Positions 52,451 to 59,814 of a DNA stretch of 64,000 nucleotides are shown here, one piece after another. The translations under genes were made by a program, and so were the position numbers. The notes under the pieces were generated by a model. The model was not told the DNA's origin, ran no database searches, and was given only the letters and a program-made list of their open reading frames with translations. The stretch's first letter is position 1. Each line of letters begins with the position of its first letter. The stretch comes from an uncultured Prevotella sp. (GTDB lineage: Bacteria > Bacteroidota > Bacteroidia > Bacteroidales > Bacteroidaceae), in assembly GCF_946404925.1 (NCBI RefSeq), contig NZ_CAMJFM010000015.1, positions 1 to 64,000 of the forward strand. Reading direction: 5' to 3'.

Positions 52451-53902
52451 ATGAGAATAATAGAAGAAATAAGAAGCCATTTCGCGACTCTGTATGAAGG
52501 ATTGAGAATGTTAGACTCTGTTCCTGAGGAGTATCCTGCATACTGCCTCCGCTATCAGGGAGAGTATGGAGTTGCTTTTGACTTTGACAGCGATAAGGAC
52601 ATATTAGAAGAGTCTGTCAATGCCACGATTTCCACGAGGGAAGTGACGTTATGGAACGGTGAAAGAAGAAAATGCTTGCTCCTGACTTGTTATGACGAAG
52701 AGTTCAGGAATGAGTTTGCCAACATGTGTGAGCTCTTTGTTACCCCAGGTGTTAACGGGGAAATAAGAAATAGAATCGTTGAAAATCCCCTTGTATGGTG
52801 GAATAAGTGGATAGGACTGCTAGGCGATCACAAAAGCCAAAAGACTTGCTATGATGAATTGGCAGAGCTCATCACCCTTGACTTTTTGTACAAGGATGAT
52901 TCTTCTGTCATATGGACTGCTGCGGAAGCAGGTACACATGATATTGAGTCTGCATCTGCTAGCTATGAGGTCAAATCGACAATAAAAAAATCCGAGACCC
53001 ACGTTATTATATCAAGTCGTCACCAATTGGAAGCAGCTAATAAGTTGGAGTTATTCTTCTTCCGAATGGAAAAGTCTCTCTCTGGCTTTTCTATAAATGA
53101 CGTGGCTGATAGTCTAGAAAAACATGGCTACGATAGGTTGCAGCTAGAGAAACAACTTGCAGACAAGGGTTATTCAAGGGGGATGAGCATCAGGGATACT
53201 AAGTTCACCATTTTGGAGGTGCGGAGATATATCATTGATGGGAATTTTCCAAAAATTGTGGAAACTTCTTTTAAAAATGATGTGTTCCCCAAAAATATTA
53301 TAAAGATTACATATACTATCGATTTGGAGGGAATTGATTATACTTCAATGAGATTCACAAAAAATAGTGACGGTACAATTAATGGCGTTGAAGGAGAGGT
53401 ACATAAGTTCTATGTAGATGATTTTGGTGATGATACCAATTGTATCAAGGTTTTTCACGAAATGAAGCCCAATTGTATCCCTCTTTATAATATGCGTGCC
53501 GCTTGCGGCGCTTTGTCTGACAACGAAATACCGGAAGTCGAAGGATGGGTTGATGCATCAGGCCATGGCTTTACGCCAGATAAGGATAGATTCTTTGCTG
53601 TTCATGCAAAAGGAAACTCGATGGCACCTTATATCAATAATGGTGACGTGTGTGTGTTTGAATGGTATAAAGGTGGATCTAGAAATGATTGTATAGTTTT
53701 AACAGAAGCAGTGGGAACTGATCCTGATTACGATTGTCAGTTTACAATAAAAAAATATCATAGCGAGAAGATACAAACAGATCAAGGCTTGCAGAATTCG
53801 AGGATCGTACTTCAGTCATTAAATAGCGAATACCCTGATATTGAGTTGGTTGAGGGAGAAAACTATATCACCTATGGCATTTTTAAGTGTGTGTTGAAAT
53901 AG
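52451..53902 (+). CDS. PD-(D/E)XK nuclease fused to a LexA/S24-like domain
   Basis: This 483-residue protein has two parts. Residues about 1-300 fit the 'PD-(D/E)XK motif protein' family of Z1 operons: LGDHKSQKTCYDELAELITL (Glu136/139), GTHDIESASASYEVKSTIKK with Asp164, Glu173 and Lys175 as the nuclease centre, then a long helical region. Residues about 340-483 resemble the S24 peptidase fold of LexA/UmuD: an Ala-Cys-Gly site (RAACGALSD, 349-357), FFAVHAKGNSMAPYINNGDV with Ser390, and FTIKKYH with Lys434/435 as possible dyad lysine, ending YITYGIFKCVLK. The fusion could make cleavage depend on self-proteolysis or use the fold as a sensor. Confidence 0.83.
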   Translation: MRIIEEIRSHFATLYEGLRMLDSVPEEYPAYCLRYQGEYGVAFDFDSDKDILEESVNATISTREVTLWNGERRKCLLLTCYDEEFRNEFANMCELFVTPGVNGEIRNRIVENPLVWWNKWIGLLGDHKSQKTCYDELAELITLDFLYKDDSSVIWTAAEAGTHDIESASASYEVKSTIKKSETHVIISSRHQLEAANKLELFFFRMEKSLSGFSINDVADSLEKHGYDRLQLEKQLADKGYSRGMSIRDTKFTILEVRRYIIDGNFPKIVETSFKNDVFPKNIIKITYTIDLEGIDYTSMRFTKNSDGTINGVEGEVHKFYVDDFGDDTNCIKVFHEMKPNCIPLYNMRAACGALSDNEIPEVEGWVDASGHGFTPDKDRFFAVHAKGNSMAPYINNGDVCVFEWYKGGSRNDCIVLTEAVGTDPDYDCQFTIKKYHSEKIQTDQGLQNSRIVLQSLNSEYPDIELVEGENYITYGIFKCVLK

Positions 53903-53929
53903 TAATAACTCAATTTAAGTTATCAAGTC

Positions 53930-54361
53930 ATGAAACTGATGAAATACATAGAAAAACATAGCCTTCTTTCAACCAAAGAAGACTTGTTTGCACTTATGGA
54001 TCTCATTAGAAGTAAAAACTCTGTGATAGATGAGAAATTGGAGTCGGTATTGATGTATCATACTAAAAGTACTCAACACGCTTTATTAAAACAGTTACTA
54101 TCTTCGTATAGAAGTAATTGGAAACCTATTTCTCGCATAAAGAAAACAAATACAACAACTACCCCAAAAGTACAAGGACCTAGAAGGAATAGGTATACTC
54201 GAGTTATGACGGAGTTTAAATGTGCGCGATGTGGGCATACGTTTTATGAAGGTTATATAGTTGGAGATACTGAAGGTTCAGAACGAATATTATGTAAATT
54301 TTGCATTGGCAAGAGATCGTATACTAAGATTATTTTTACCCCAATTGGAAGTAAGAGATGA
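53930..54361 (+). CDS. zinc-ribbon hypothetical protein
   Basis: This 143-residue basic protein has an N-terminal helical part (SLLSTKEDLFALMDLIRSKN), a Lys/Thr-rich linker, and a C-terminal zinc ribbon: CARCGHTFYEG and LCKFCIGKRS provide four cysteines (CxxC...CxxC). It may bind DNA or another protein of the locus. Spacing of 27 bp after the nuclease gene keeps it in the same operon. Base composition is more A/T-rich than the Z1 genes. Confidence 0.7.
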   Translation: MKLMKYIEKHSLLSTKEDLFALMDLIRSKNSVIDEKLESVLMYHTKSTQHALLKQLLSSYRSNWKPISRIKKTNTTTTPKVQGPRRNRYTRVMTEFKCARCGHTFYEGYIVGDTEGSERILCKFCIGKRSYTKIIFTPIGSKR

Positions 54362-54384
54362 TTAATACTTTGAAAAGAAATGGA

Positions 54385-54468
54385 ATGATTGGTATTAATA
54401 TCTTGATGATTTATGATTGGCTTCCGGCTGATAAAGTGGTAGTAGACTTATTGATTAAAGAATTATAA
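54385..54468 (+). CDS. very short open frame (27 aa)
   Basis: ATG 54385 opens a 27-codon frame (MIGINILMIYDWLPADKVVV, then DLLIKEL) that ends 3 bp before the next gene. It may be a leader peptide or a decayed fragment. Nothing else supports it. Confidence 0.25.
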   Translation: MIGINILMIYDWLPADKVVVDLLIKEL

Positions 54469-54471
54469 GTT

Positions 54472-55131
54472 ATGTGGAGAATTGCGTTTATAATTGCAGG
54501 CGGGTCTGGGTTGCTAATCTTGGCGGTGTGTTTTGCTGTTTTGGGATTTTCGCTCATGAAATTGGATGGCATCATATTCCTGGCAGTATGGTGTGCAGTG
54601 ATATATATTGTTTTCAGATTGCTAAAAGGCGGCAAAAAGAATAAACATAAAAACCAAGTAAAGGCAATGAAGGTGGTTCAGGAGGTTAAAGCCCCTAAGA
54701 AGATAAATAAAATATACGTGGCCAGCAGTTGGCGCAATGAGCATTATACCGAGGTGGTGGAAAGGCTGCGCGAGGCGGAATTCAACGTGTATGACTTCCG
54801 CAATCCACCATCGGGCGATCCTGGATTCAAGTGGAGTAATATCGATCCCGAATACATGCAATGGACTGTACATCGCTATCGCTATATGTTGACTCACCCG
54901 TTGGCCGAGCGCCAATTCAAGAATGATATAAAGGCTATTGAGAGTTGCGATGCTTGCGTTATAGTTCTGCCTTGCGGTCGTAGTGCTCATACAGAGGCCG
55001 GTTGGTTTGCGGGTAGGGGCAAACGCGTTATTGCTTATATCCCTGAGAAGCAAGAGCCGGAACTGATGTACAAGCTATTTGATGGAGTTTGTTGTTCGAT
55101 CGAAGAAATAATCGCGGCGCTTAATGGATAA
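54472..55131 (+). CDS. membrane-anchored nucleoside 2-deoxyribosyltransferase-like protein
   Basis: This 219-residue protein has two membrane helices (about 3-28 and 33-50), a basic linker and a soluble domain from residue 78: KIYVASSWRNEHYTEVVERL, FNVYDFRNPPSG, and ACVIVLPCGRSAHTEAGWFA with Glu175 in the place of the catalytic Glu of nucleoside deoxyribosyltransferases. That fold also contains NAD-processing enzymes. The anchored arrangement is unusual for a salvage enzyme and would suit a membrane-linked defence effector. It overlaps vsr by 8 bp. Confidence 0.75.
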   Translation: MWRIAFIIAGGSGLLILAVCFAVLGFSLMKLDGIIFLAVWCAVIYIVFRLLKGGKKNKHKNQVKAMKVVQEVKAPKKINKIYVASSWRNEHYTEVVERLREAEFNVYDFRNPPSGDPGFKWSNIDPEYMQWTVHRYRYMLTHPLAERQFKNDIKAIESCDACVIVLPCGRSAHTEAGWFAGRGKRVIAYIPEKQEPELMYKLFDGVCCSIEEIIAALNG

Positions 55132-55660
55132 ACTTACTCCTGAACAACGGCATAAGAATATGGCGGCGATTCGTGGCAAGAACACGAAGCCTGAGATGAT
55201 TGTGCGACGTGGATTGTGGAGCAGGGGATTCCGCTATCGATTGAACCATAAACGACTACCGGGGCACCCGGATATCGTGTTGAGGAAGTATCGAACGTGT
55301 ATATTTGTGAATGGATGCTTTTGGCATGGGCACGGTGTGGCGTTGCCGCCACAAGTGAATAGTGAAAAACTAATAGTGAATAGTGAGTGTTGCAAGATTC
55401 CGAAGAGCAACACTGAGTTCTGGGTGGAGAAGATTCGTAGGAATAAGGAACGGGATAAGGAGGAACAGCGTAAACTGGCGGCGATGGGGTGGCATTGTAT
55501 TACTGTGTGGGAGTGCGAGCTAAAACCGTCGAAACGTGAGGCTACGCTTGATTCTATCGCGTTTACACTCAACCATATTTGGTTGCAGGATCATTCTGTT
55601 CGTAAATCGTACGAACCAACTGAAGAGGAAACATCTTTACCCATGGCTGCGGAAGAATAA
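55124..55660 (+). CDS. vsr: very short patch repair endonuclease
   Basis: This 178-residue protein has the Vsr core: MDKLTPEQRHKNMAAIRGKN, LPGHPDIVLRKYRTCIFVNG with the metal-binding Asp, CFWHGHG, and NTEFWVEKIRRNKERD. Vsr nicks next to T:G mismatches that arise when 5-methylcytosine is deaminated, so it fits the cytosine methyltransferases of this operon. About 20 extra residues (VNSEKLIVNSE region, after FWHGHG) are encoded by a short AGTGAATAGTGA repeat and replace what is normally a brief loop. The C-terminus also extends past the usual end. Confidence 0.92.
   Translation: MDKLTPEQRHKNMAAIRGKNTKPEMIVRRGLWSRGFRYRLNHKRLPGHPDIVLRKYRTCIFVNGCFWHGHGVALPPQVNSEKLIVNSECCKIPKSNTEFWVEKIRRNKERDKEEQRKLAAMGWHCITVWECELKPSKREATLDSIAFTLNHIWLQDHSVRKSYEPTEEETSLPMAAEE
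55355..55387. repeat. in-frame GTGAATAGTGA repeat inside vsr
   Basis: Two copies of GTGAATAGTGA flank AAAACTAATA and add NSEKLIVNSE to the protein without breaking the frame. Confidence 0.65.
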
Positions 55661-55670
55661 AGAGAGGAAT

Positions 55671-55711
55671 ATCCGCCTTTGCAAGAGCAGACTGCAGAGG
55701 CGGATTTCTGT
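55671..55711. terminator. intrinsic terminator after vsr
   Basis: ATCCGCCT (55671-55678) pairs with AGGCGGAT (55698-55705), with inner TGC/GCA, followed by TTCTGTTT. It also sits at the end of the convergent gene. Confidence 0.75.
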
Positions 55712-55714
55712 TTG

Positions 55715-55975
55715 TTATGCGATAGGAACGAGGCGTTTGCTCGTTGAATCGTAGGTGACTTTGCACTTAAAACTAATACTCTTGCCGTCGTAGATATCCG
55801 TTACATCAACGCCTTTGTGAATAAGGGTATCGATGAGCGCGGCATTGAATGCGGCACGTTCGGAAATCCAGGCGTGTGAGCCTACTTCGTTGTTGAAATA
55901 CTCTACTAATTGAGAAACTGGGGTAGACGAGAGTCTAACCAAATAATACTTGTAACTTGAATTATTCTGTTTCAT
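55715..55975 (-). CDS. hypothetical protein (86 aa)
   Basis: This small soluble protein starts MKQNNSSYKYYLVRLSSTPV and ends KVTYDSTSKRLVPIA; the middle is helical (HAWISERAAFNAALIDTLIH). ATG 55975 is preferred to a frame extending to 56008. Its 5' leader of about 120 nt back to the promoter at 56.1 kb is long for this genome. No family recognised. Confidence 0.65.
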   Translation of the reverse strand: MKQNNSSYKYYLVRLSSTPVSQLVEYFNNEVGSHAWISERAAFNAALIDTLIHKGVDVTDIYDGKSISFKCKVTYDSTSKRLVPIA

Positions 55976-56095
55976 AAGGATAAATTTTGATGTTAATACT
56001 ATCCGCATCGTACCTTGGCCACCGTGGTATCCTTTATTTTACTCGGTTGGCGAGTCCGCTAGTATGTAGCGACTGCTCTTGATGCTTTCTGGGTG

Positions 56096-56103
56096 CAAAG
56101 GTA
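56096..56103 (-). promoter_or_regulatory. -7 box for the 86-aa gene
   Basis: The minus strand has TACCTTTG, followed by CACCC. It predicts a leader of about 115 nt whose DNA (56013-56090) contains GGTTGGCGAGTCCGCTAG-type sequence that may be structured. Confidence 0.55.
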
Positions 56104-56257
56104 CAATAAATAGTTGGTATGTTTTGAGGCTTATAACTTTTTAACACTTTTGGGGTGTAACATTTCTGCTTTTCTGTATACTTATAGGGTAGAAGAAGAT
56201 AGTAATAAAACCTATAATGAATAAGTAAAATGAAAAGAATTGGAATTTTAAGTGGGT

Positions 56258-56285
56258 AAAATCGCAAATAAATGCGATTTTATTT
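56258..56285. terminator. hairpin with A/T flanks
   Basis: AAAATCGCA and TGCGATTTT pair over 9 bp with a 6-nt loop, followed by ATTT. It lies between divergent promoters. Confidence 0.55.
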
Positions 56286-56314
56286 GGAGAATGTTCACAA
56301 ATTAGTTAACTTTG
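56284..56314 (+). promoter_or_regulatory. promoter of the HigBA-type pair
   Basis: TTG (56284-56286), 20 bp, then TAACTTTG (56307-56314) matches the consensus; ATG 56336 follows. Confidence 0.75.
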
Positions 56315-56335
56315 CAGCGAAATTGTTTCATTAAA

Positions 56336-56683
56336 ATGGAAAAAGTAAGAACGATTAAGTTATTTAAAAACTATTATAAGGAATTCTATATAGAACAGAC
56401 GGATGATGTTCGTGATAAGATAAACTCCGTATTGCGACTTGTTGAAACACAGCGCATAGTCCCACGAAAATTCTTCCGTTTCATAGAAGGATCGGATGGT
56501 ATTTATGAGATACGAGTTGAGTATAATAGCAATATCTATAGGATATTCTGCTGTTTGGATAAAGGTTCGATAGTGGTGTTGTTTCATGGTTTTCAAAAGA
56601 AAACTCAGAAAACACCACCCAAAGAGATTAAACGTGCGGAAGCAATAAAGAAAGAGTATTTTAAAAGCAAGGAGGAAAAGTAA
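56336..56683 (+). CDS. higB: RelE/HigB-type toxin (Gp49-like)
   Basis: This 115-residue basic protein has the RelE/HigB layout: an N-terminal helix pair (LFKNYYKEFYIEQTDDVRDK, INSVLRLVET), then strands GIYEIRVEYNSNIYRIFCCL and IVVLFHGFQKKTQKTPPKEI, and a final helix with AEAIKKEY. The sequence LFHGFQKKTxKTP-x-EI is typical of phage-Gp49/HigB-like toxins, which cut mRNA on the ribosome. The antitoxin gene follows 1 bp later, in the toxin-first order of HigBA. Confidence 0.88.
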   Translation: MEKVRTIKLFKNYYKEFYIEQTDDVRDKINSVLRLVETQRIVPRKFFRFIEGSDGIYEIRVEYNSNIYRIFCCLDKGSIVVLFHGFQKKTQKTPPKEIKRAEAIKKEYFKSKEEK

Positions 56684-56684
56684 T

Positions 56685-56996
56685 ATGGACGTAAAAAAGA
56701 AAGAGGCCATTATGGCCAGTACAACATTGGATGAACTGCTTGACGCGGAGTACGGTAAGGAGGGAACTGCCCGCAGAGATGCTTTTGAGGCTGAGGCAGA
56801 GGCGTTTTGTTTGGCAGAATGCTTGAAGGAACACAGACTTCAGGCTGGGCTTACTCAAGAGGAGCTGGCAGCAAAGATTGGCACAAAGAAAAGCTACATC
56901 TCTAAGATTGAAAATGGACATGTTGATGTTCAGCTGTCTACTCTTTTTCGTATCTTCTCAGGATTAGGCAAGAGAATTTCACTTACTATCTTGTAG
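56685..56996 (+). CDS. higA: XRE-family antitoxin (HigA type)
   Basis: This 103-residue protein has an acidic N-terminal half and a helix-turn-helix in the C-terminal half: LTQEELAAKIGTKKSYISKI, then ENGHVDVQLSTLFRIFSGLG. It should bind the toxin and repress the shared promoter. An unusually clear ribosome-binding-like AAGGAGG lies 8-14 bp upstream, rare in this genome. Two terminators follow. Confidence 0.9.
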   Translation: MDVKKKEAIMASTTLDELLDAEYGKEGTARRDAFEAEAEAFCLAECLKEHRLQAGLTQEELAAKIGTKKSYISKIENGHVDVQLSTLFRIFSGLGKRISLTIL

Positions 56997-57010
56997 GAAG
57001 TGTATGCTGC

Positions 57011-57074
57011 CTTACTACTATGTAGTAAGAGGTTTTTTGAGATAATCGGTCCTATGAATTAGGACCGTTTTTTA
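57011..57074 (+). terminator. two tandem intrinsic terminators
   Basis: The first is CTTACTAC/GTAGTAAG plus TTTTTT (57011-57038). The second is CGGTCCTA/TAGGACCG plus TTTTTTA (57047-57074). They isolate the toxin-antitoxin pair. Confidence 0.85.
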
Positions 57075-57097
57075 TTGTGTTTTTATGCTGCAAAGGT

Positions 57098-57128
57098 TTG
57101 CGTAAATCGAAAAAATACGCTAACTTTG
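57098..57128 (+). promoter_or_regulatory. promoter of the 267-aa gene
   Basis: TTG (57098-57100), 20 bp, then TAACTTTG (57121-57128); ATG 57157 is 28 bp downstream. Confidence 0.75.
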
Positions 57129-57156
57129 CAGGCAATTTTTTGAAAATTATAATTTA

Positions 57157-57960
57157 ATGAAGGCATTCTGCTATCATAGTTTAATACTTGAAGGTGGACA
57201 GTTGGAAATATGGAAAACAGGCTGTTTACCGGCTAAGGAAGTCGTGTTCAAGATTATGGATGACGACTTCCCAAAATGCGATTTAGAGTTGTATGATAAA
57301 GATTCAAAAGTTCGTTTTGATTACGAATACGACAAAATGCCAATGGATGGTATGTTTCTGCTGCAGGTAACTGGAATGGCTGATGACTTGAAACTGCGAG
57401 TGTTTATTGACACAAGGACAAAACCTAACTATTTGTGGATTGAGAAATTATCCCGCACAGACATGGAGACTGTGAATAAACAAATAACAAATGCTGTGAA
57501 GTATGCTTTAAGTAAAAGGGCTAATGCATATGGTTGGGAAGTTAAAGTGAGGAAATTTGTTCCTGGTGCTCCCAAGGACGAAGATTTGTATGGCATAGCG
57601 CTGGGATACGCGGGCGATGACTATAATGAGATAAAGGTTGACAAAGAAATCTTTAGATCTGTTGTGATATCATACGCGGTTGCTGACGAAGTAATAAAGT
57701 GGGTATTGTTTTTTATGAAAGGAAAGAAAAAGCCTTTGTCAATAATTGCGCCATTAAAAGCTGCTAATGTGGCAGGGGCAATGAACAAACTAACAAAAAC
57801 AACTTTTCAGGATATATTCGGCGATTTGTTAGGAAATAGTGTGTCGTGTGTTGATAGATATATGAGTGATGGGTATGTCTGGAATCCTAATGATAAAGTA
57901 TTCGATAAAATGGTTGGTGTCTTCGAACAGATTGTTGCTAAAATCTTGCCGTTGAAATAA
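57157..57960 (+). CDS. unknown protein (267 aa)
   Basis: This protein has no signal peptide. The first half is beta-rich and acidic (ILEGGQLEIWKTGCLPAKEV, DYEYDKMPMDGMFLLQVTGM). The second half has a hydrophobic stretch (SYAVADEVIKWVLFFMKGKK) that could touch a membrane. No family is recognised. It is isolated by the double terminator upstream and has its own strong promoter, as single-gene defence or effector genes often do; that is only an inference from layout. Confidence 0.75.
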   Translation: MKAFCYHSLILEGGQLEIWKTGCLPAKEVVFKIMDDDFPKCDLELYDKDSKVRFDYEYDKMPMDGMFLLQVTGMADDLKLRVFIDTRTKPNYLWIEKLSRTDMETVNKQITNAVKYALSKRANAYGWEVKVRKFVPGAPKDEDLYGIALGYAGDDYNEIKVDKEIFRSVVISYAVADEVIKWVLFFMKGKKKPLSIIAPLKAANVAGAMNKLTKTTFQDIFGDLLGNSVSCVDRYMSDGYVWNPNDKVFDKMVGVFEQIVAKILPLK

Positions 57961-58040
57961 TTTTTTTTTGTATTATTTTGTCCTCTATTGTTCATTTTTG
58001 GTCATAAATATTTTTGACTAAAAATGAACGATTTTTTTAT

Positions 58041-58071
58041 TTGGTGGTTCCACTTTTAAGTCCTACTTTTG
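58041..58071 (+). promoter_or_regulatory. promoter of the 170-aa gene
   Basis: TTG (58041-58043), 20 bp, then TACTTTTG (58064-58071) matches the consensus; ATG 58138 is about 67 bp downstream. Confidence 0.7.
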
Positions 58072-58137
58072 CACCCCGAAATCGAGTGAAGATCGGGCCC
58101 TTTCTGATCTCAAAGTTTAACTTCTAAAAAGCATTAA

Positions 58138-58650
58138 ATGATGAGACAGATTGTTTTGAATCTTGATGATGAGGCTTTTGAGCCTTTTATGGGTATGCTG
58201 CGCCTTTGTAATAAGATAGAGGTGGTGGGCGAAGGTGTTTTGATTGATACCAAGGATGTTATAGACCATTGCATGGGCGTGGCTATAAAAGAAATGGTGG
58301 AAAGAAAGACTATTCGTTATGCATATGATTTCGCCTATATCATGATGGGTATAAACGAGGGGCTGGTTGATAAAAAGCTGTTCTTTGTATCACCACAAGA
58401 GTACTTGGACTATCTTAACGAGTTGGTAGAATGTGGCCTGCCCGGAAAGTCTACCTTATATAATACAATAAGTAGAACCTGCGGAAAATATCCTGATTGG
58501 ACTTTTATTGATAACCCTACAACGTTCGAATCGTTGAGAAGAAAGAACGTGTTTAAGCAGTTTCTGAGTGCCTTTTTGAAGGAAAAACGAGCCAGATTGG
58601 AACGAATGTTGGAAAATCAATATGATGTTGGAATGGATATTGGAAAGTAG
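58138..58650 (+). CDS. hypothetical accessory protein (170 aa)
   Basis: This soluble helical protein starts RQIVLNLDDEAFEPFMGMLR and has a C-terminal basic helix (RRKNVFKQFLSAFLKEKRAR). ATG 58138 and 58141 are both possible starts. No known domain. It is the first of the small genes that run toward the primase-like gene and has its own promoter. Confidence 0.65.
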   Translation: MMRQIVLNLDDEAFEPFMGMLRLCNKIEVVGEGVLIDTKDVIDHCMGVAIKEMVERKTIRYAYDFAYIMMGINEGLVDKKLFFVSPQEYLDYLNELVECGLPGKSTLYNTISRTCGKYPDWTFIDNPTTFESLRRKNVFKQFLSAFLKEKRARLERMLENQYDVGMDIGK

Positions 58651-58684
58651 GAAATAAAGCCTTTTTAGGTACAAAAATACTCTC

Positions 58685-58692
58685 TACCTTTG
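58685..58692 (+). promoter_or_regulatory. -7 box for the 101-aa gene
   Basis: TACCTTTG matches TAnnTTTG; ATG 58764 is about 70 bp downstream. The leader holds GCATCGCC and GGCGATGC, which pair into a small hairpin. Confidence 0.55.
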
Positions 58693-58763
58693 CATCGCCA
58701 AAAGGGAAAAACGACATCCCTGAGGCGATGCAAAATTAGTTATTAACAAAATAGAAAATAGTT

Positions 58764-59069
58764 ATGTTTATAGTAAGAAAAGCAAGAAAACTAAGAGTGG
58801 TTGAGCAGAATCTCTGCGAATACCAGAGTATGAATCAGAGAGCTGAGTACACCGTAAGAGGGCTGAACAAGAAACTGAGTGACGACCTGGTGGAAATGCT
58901 AGTACAGCAGCTGATGGGATTCCATGAGTACATGCAGGAAGAGATAGCTGACGACCTGGAACTCTTTGTGAAGAAAAAGGTGGTTAAAACTACAGGATGC
59001 CCTTCGGTGGATTGCGTACTGGATGTGTGCTATATGTGGATTGCTGCTGAACTGGGAGAGCTGAATTAG
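58764..59069 (+). CDS. hypothetical accessory protein (101 aa)
   Basis: This small helical protein is basic at the N-terminus (MFIVRKARKLRVVEQNL) and acidic later (HEYMQEEIADDLELFVKKKV). It ends VLDVCYMWIAAELGELN. No family recognised. The stop codon is followed at once by a GGTGAGAAAGT tandem repeat. Confidence 0.6.
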   Translation: MFIVRKARKLRVVEQNLCEYQSMNQRAEYTVRGLNKKLSDDLVEMLVQQLMGFHEYMQEEIADDLELFVKKKVVKTTGCPSVDCVLDVCYMWIAAELGELN

Positions 59070-59113
59070 AAGGTGAGAAAGTGAGAAGGTGAGAAGGTGA
59101 GAAAGTGAGAAGT
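59069..59113. repeat. GAAGGTGAGAAAGTGAGAAG tandem repeat
   Basis: Four to five copies of an 8-9 bp unit (GGTGAGAA / AGTGAGAA) fill the whole space between two genes and end just before ATG 59115. Same unit and same sense as the repeat at the ruvC 3' end. Confidence 0.75.
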
Positions 59114-59114
59114 T

Positions 59115-59441
59115 ATGAAGATGACTAAGAAAATGAAGGCGAGAAAGCCGATTGAGACTAGAGTTTGCGTGGTGACATTGAATAATGGATATACGCTGGT
59201 GGTAGACGGTAACAGTTATCTGTATTTCGATATAGTGGAATTGGCCAAAGGGCTGATACTGCATGCGGGGTTAGGCCGCAAGAGCCCAACAACCAAGTTC
59301 GGGCGCGATGCCTTGCTGAAAGCCATTGGCAACGGAAGTGCTGAGAAGCGAATGCAGAAGGAGATTAATGAACTGCAGAAGAAGGTGGACCAACTAACAA
59401 ACAAGTTACATGGATATAAGAAAGAACAAGAGGGGGATTAA
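59115..59441 (+). CDS. hypothetical accessory protein with C-terminal coiled coil (108 aa)
   Basis: The N-terminus is very basic (MKMTKKMKARKPIETR). The middle has strands (VCVVTLNNGYTLVVDGNSYL) and the last 30 residues are a coiled coil (MQKEINELQKKVDQLTNKLH). It resembles small phage or element proteins of unknown role. Its end overlaps the next gene by 32 bp. Confidence 0.6.
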   Translation: MKMTKKMKARKPIETRVCVVTLNNGYTLVVDGNSYLYFDIVELAKGLILHAGLGRKSPTTKFGRDALLKAIGNGSAEKRMQKEINELQKKVDQLTNKLHGYKKEQEGD

Positions 59442-59742
59442 GGTGAAGCGATGCTGTGCATCGTGCGCTAACAAGAAGATAGATGAATTTGGCGTTCGCC
59501 ATTGCACATTAGGCTATGACAGCTGCGATACCTGCCGCCATTGGCGCATGCGTGAAGAACTGCGCAACGCGGGCACTCCCTTTGGGGTGATCAAAACCAA
59601 AGAGTATCTGCACTATGTGCTGAATATTCGCAATCGCGAACTGGATAGTGGCTGCTTCAAGAAGCGCGTGCCATTGAGAGATATAAGTGAAATCCGCAAG
59701 GAGTACTTAATGGAACATAAGGACATAAGAACATGTTTTTAA
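59410..59742 (+). CDS. cysteine-rich hypothetical protein (110 aa)
   Basis: This basic protein has nine cysteines, mostly in two clusters: RCCASCANKKIDEFGVRHC and GYDSCDTCRHW. The spacing suggests one or two zinc sites. No family recognised. It overlaps the previous gene by 32 bp. Confidence 0.6.
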   Translation: MDIRKNKRGIKVKRCCASCANKKIDEFGVRHCTLGYDSCDTCRHWRMREELRNAGTPFGVIKTKEYLHYVLNIRNRELDSGCFKKRVPLRDISEIRKEYLMEHKDIRTCF

Positions 59743-59743
59743 A

Positions 59744-59775
59744 GACCTACGGATTGTACGGATTATACAGATTAT
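59744..59775. repeat. ACGGATTGTACGGATTATAC repeat
   Basis: CCTACGGATTGTACGGATT at 59744-59762 recurs at 61424-61442; here it continues with TATACAGATT units. Confidence 0.7.
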
Positions 59776-59814
59776 AAATATCTATAGTGTTTAACAATTA
59801 AATTATTTACAATT

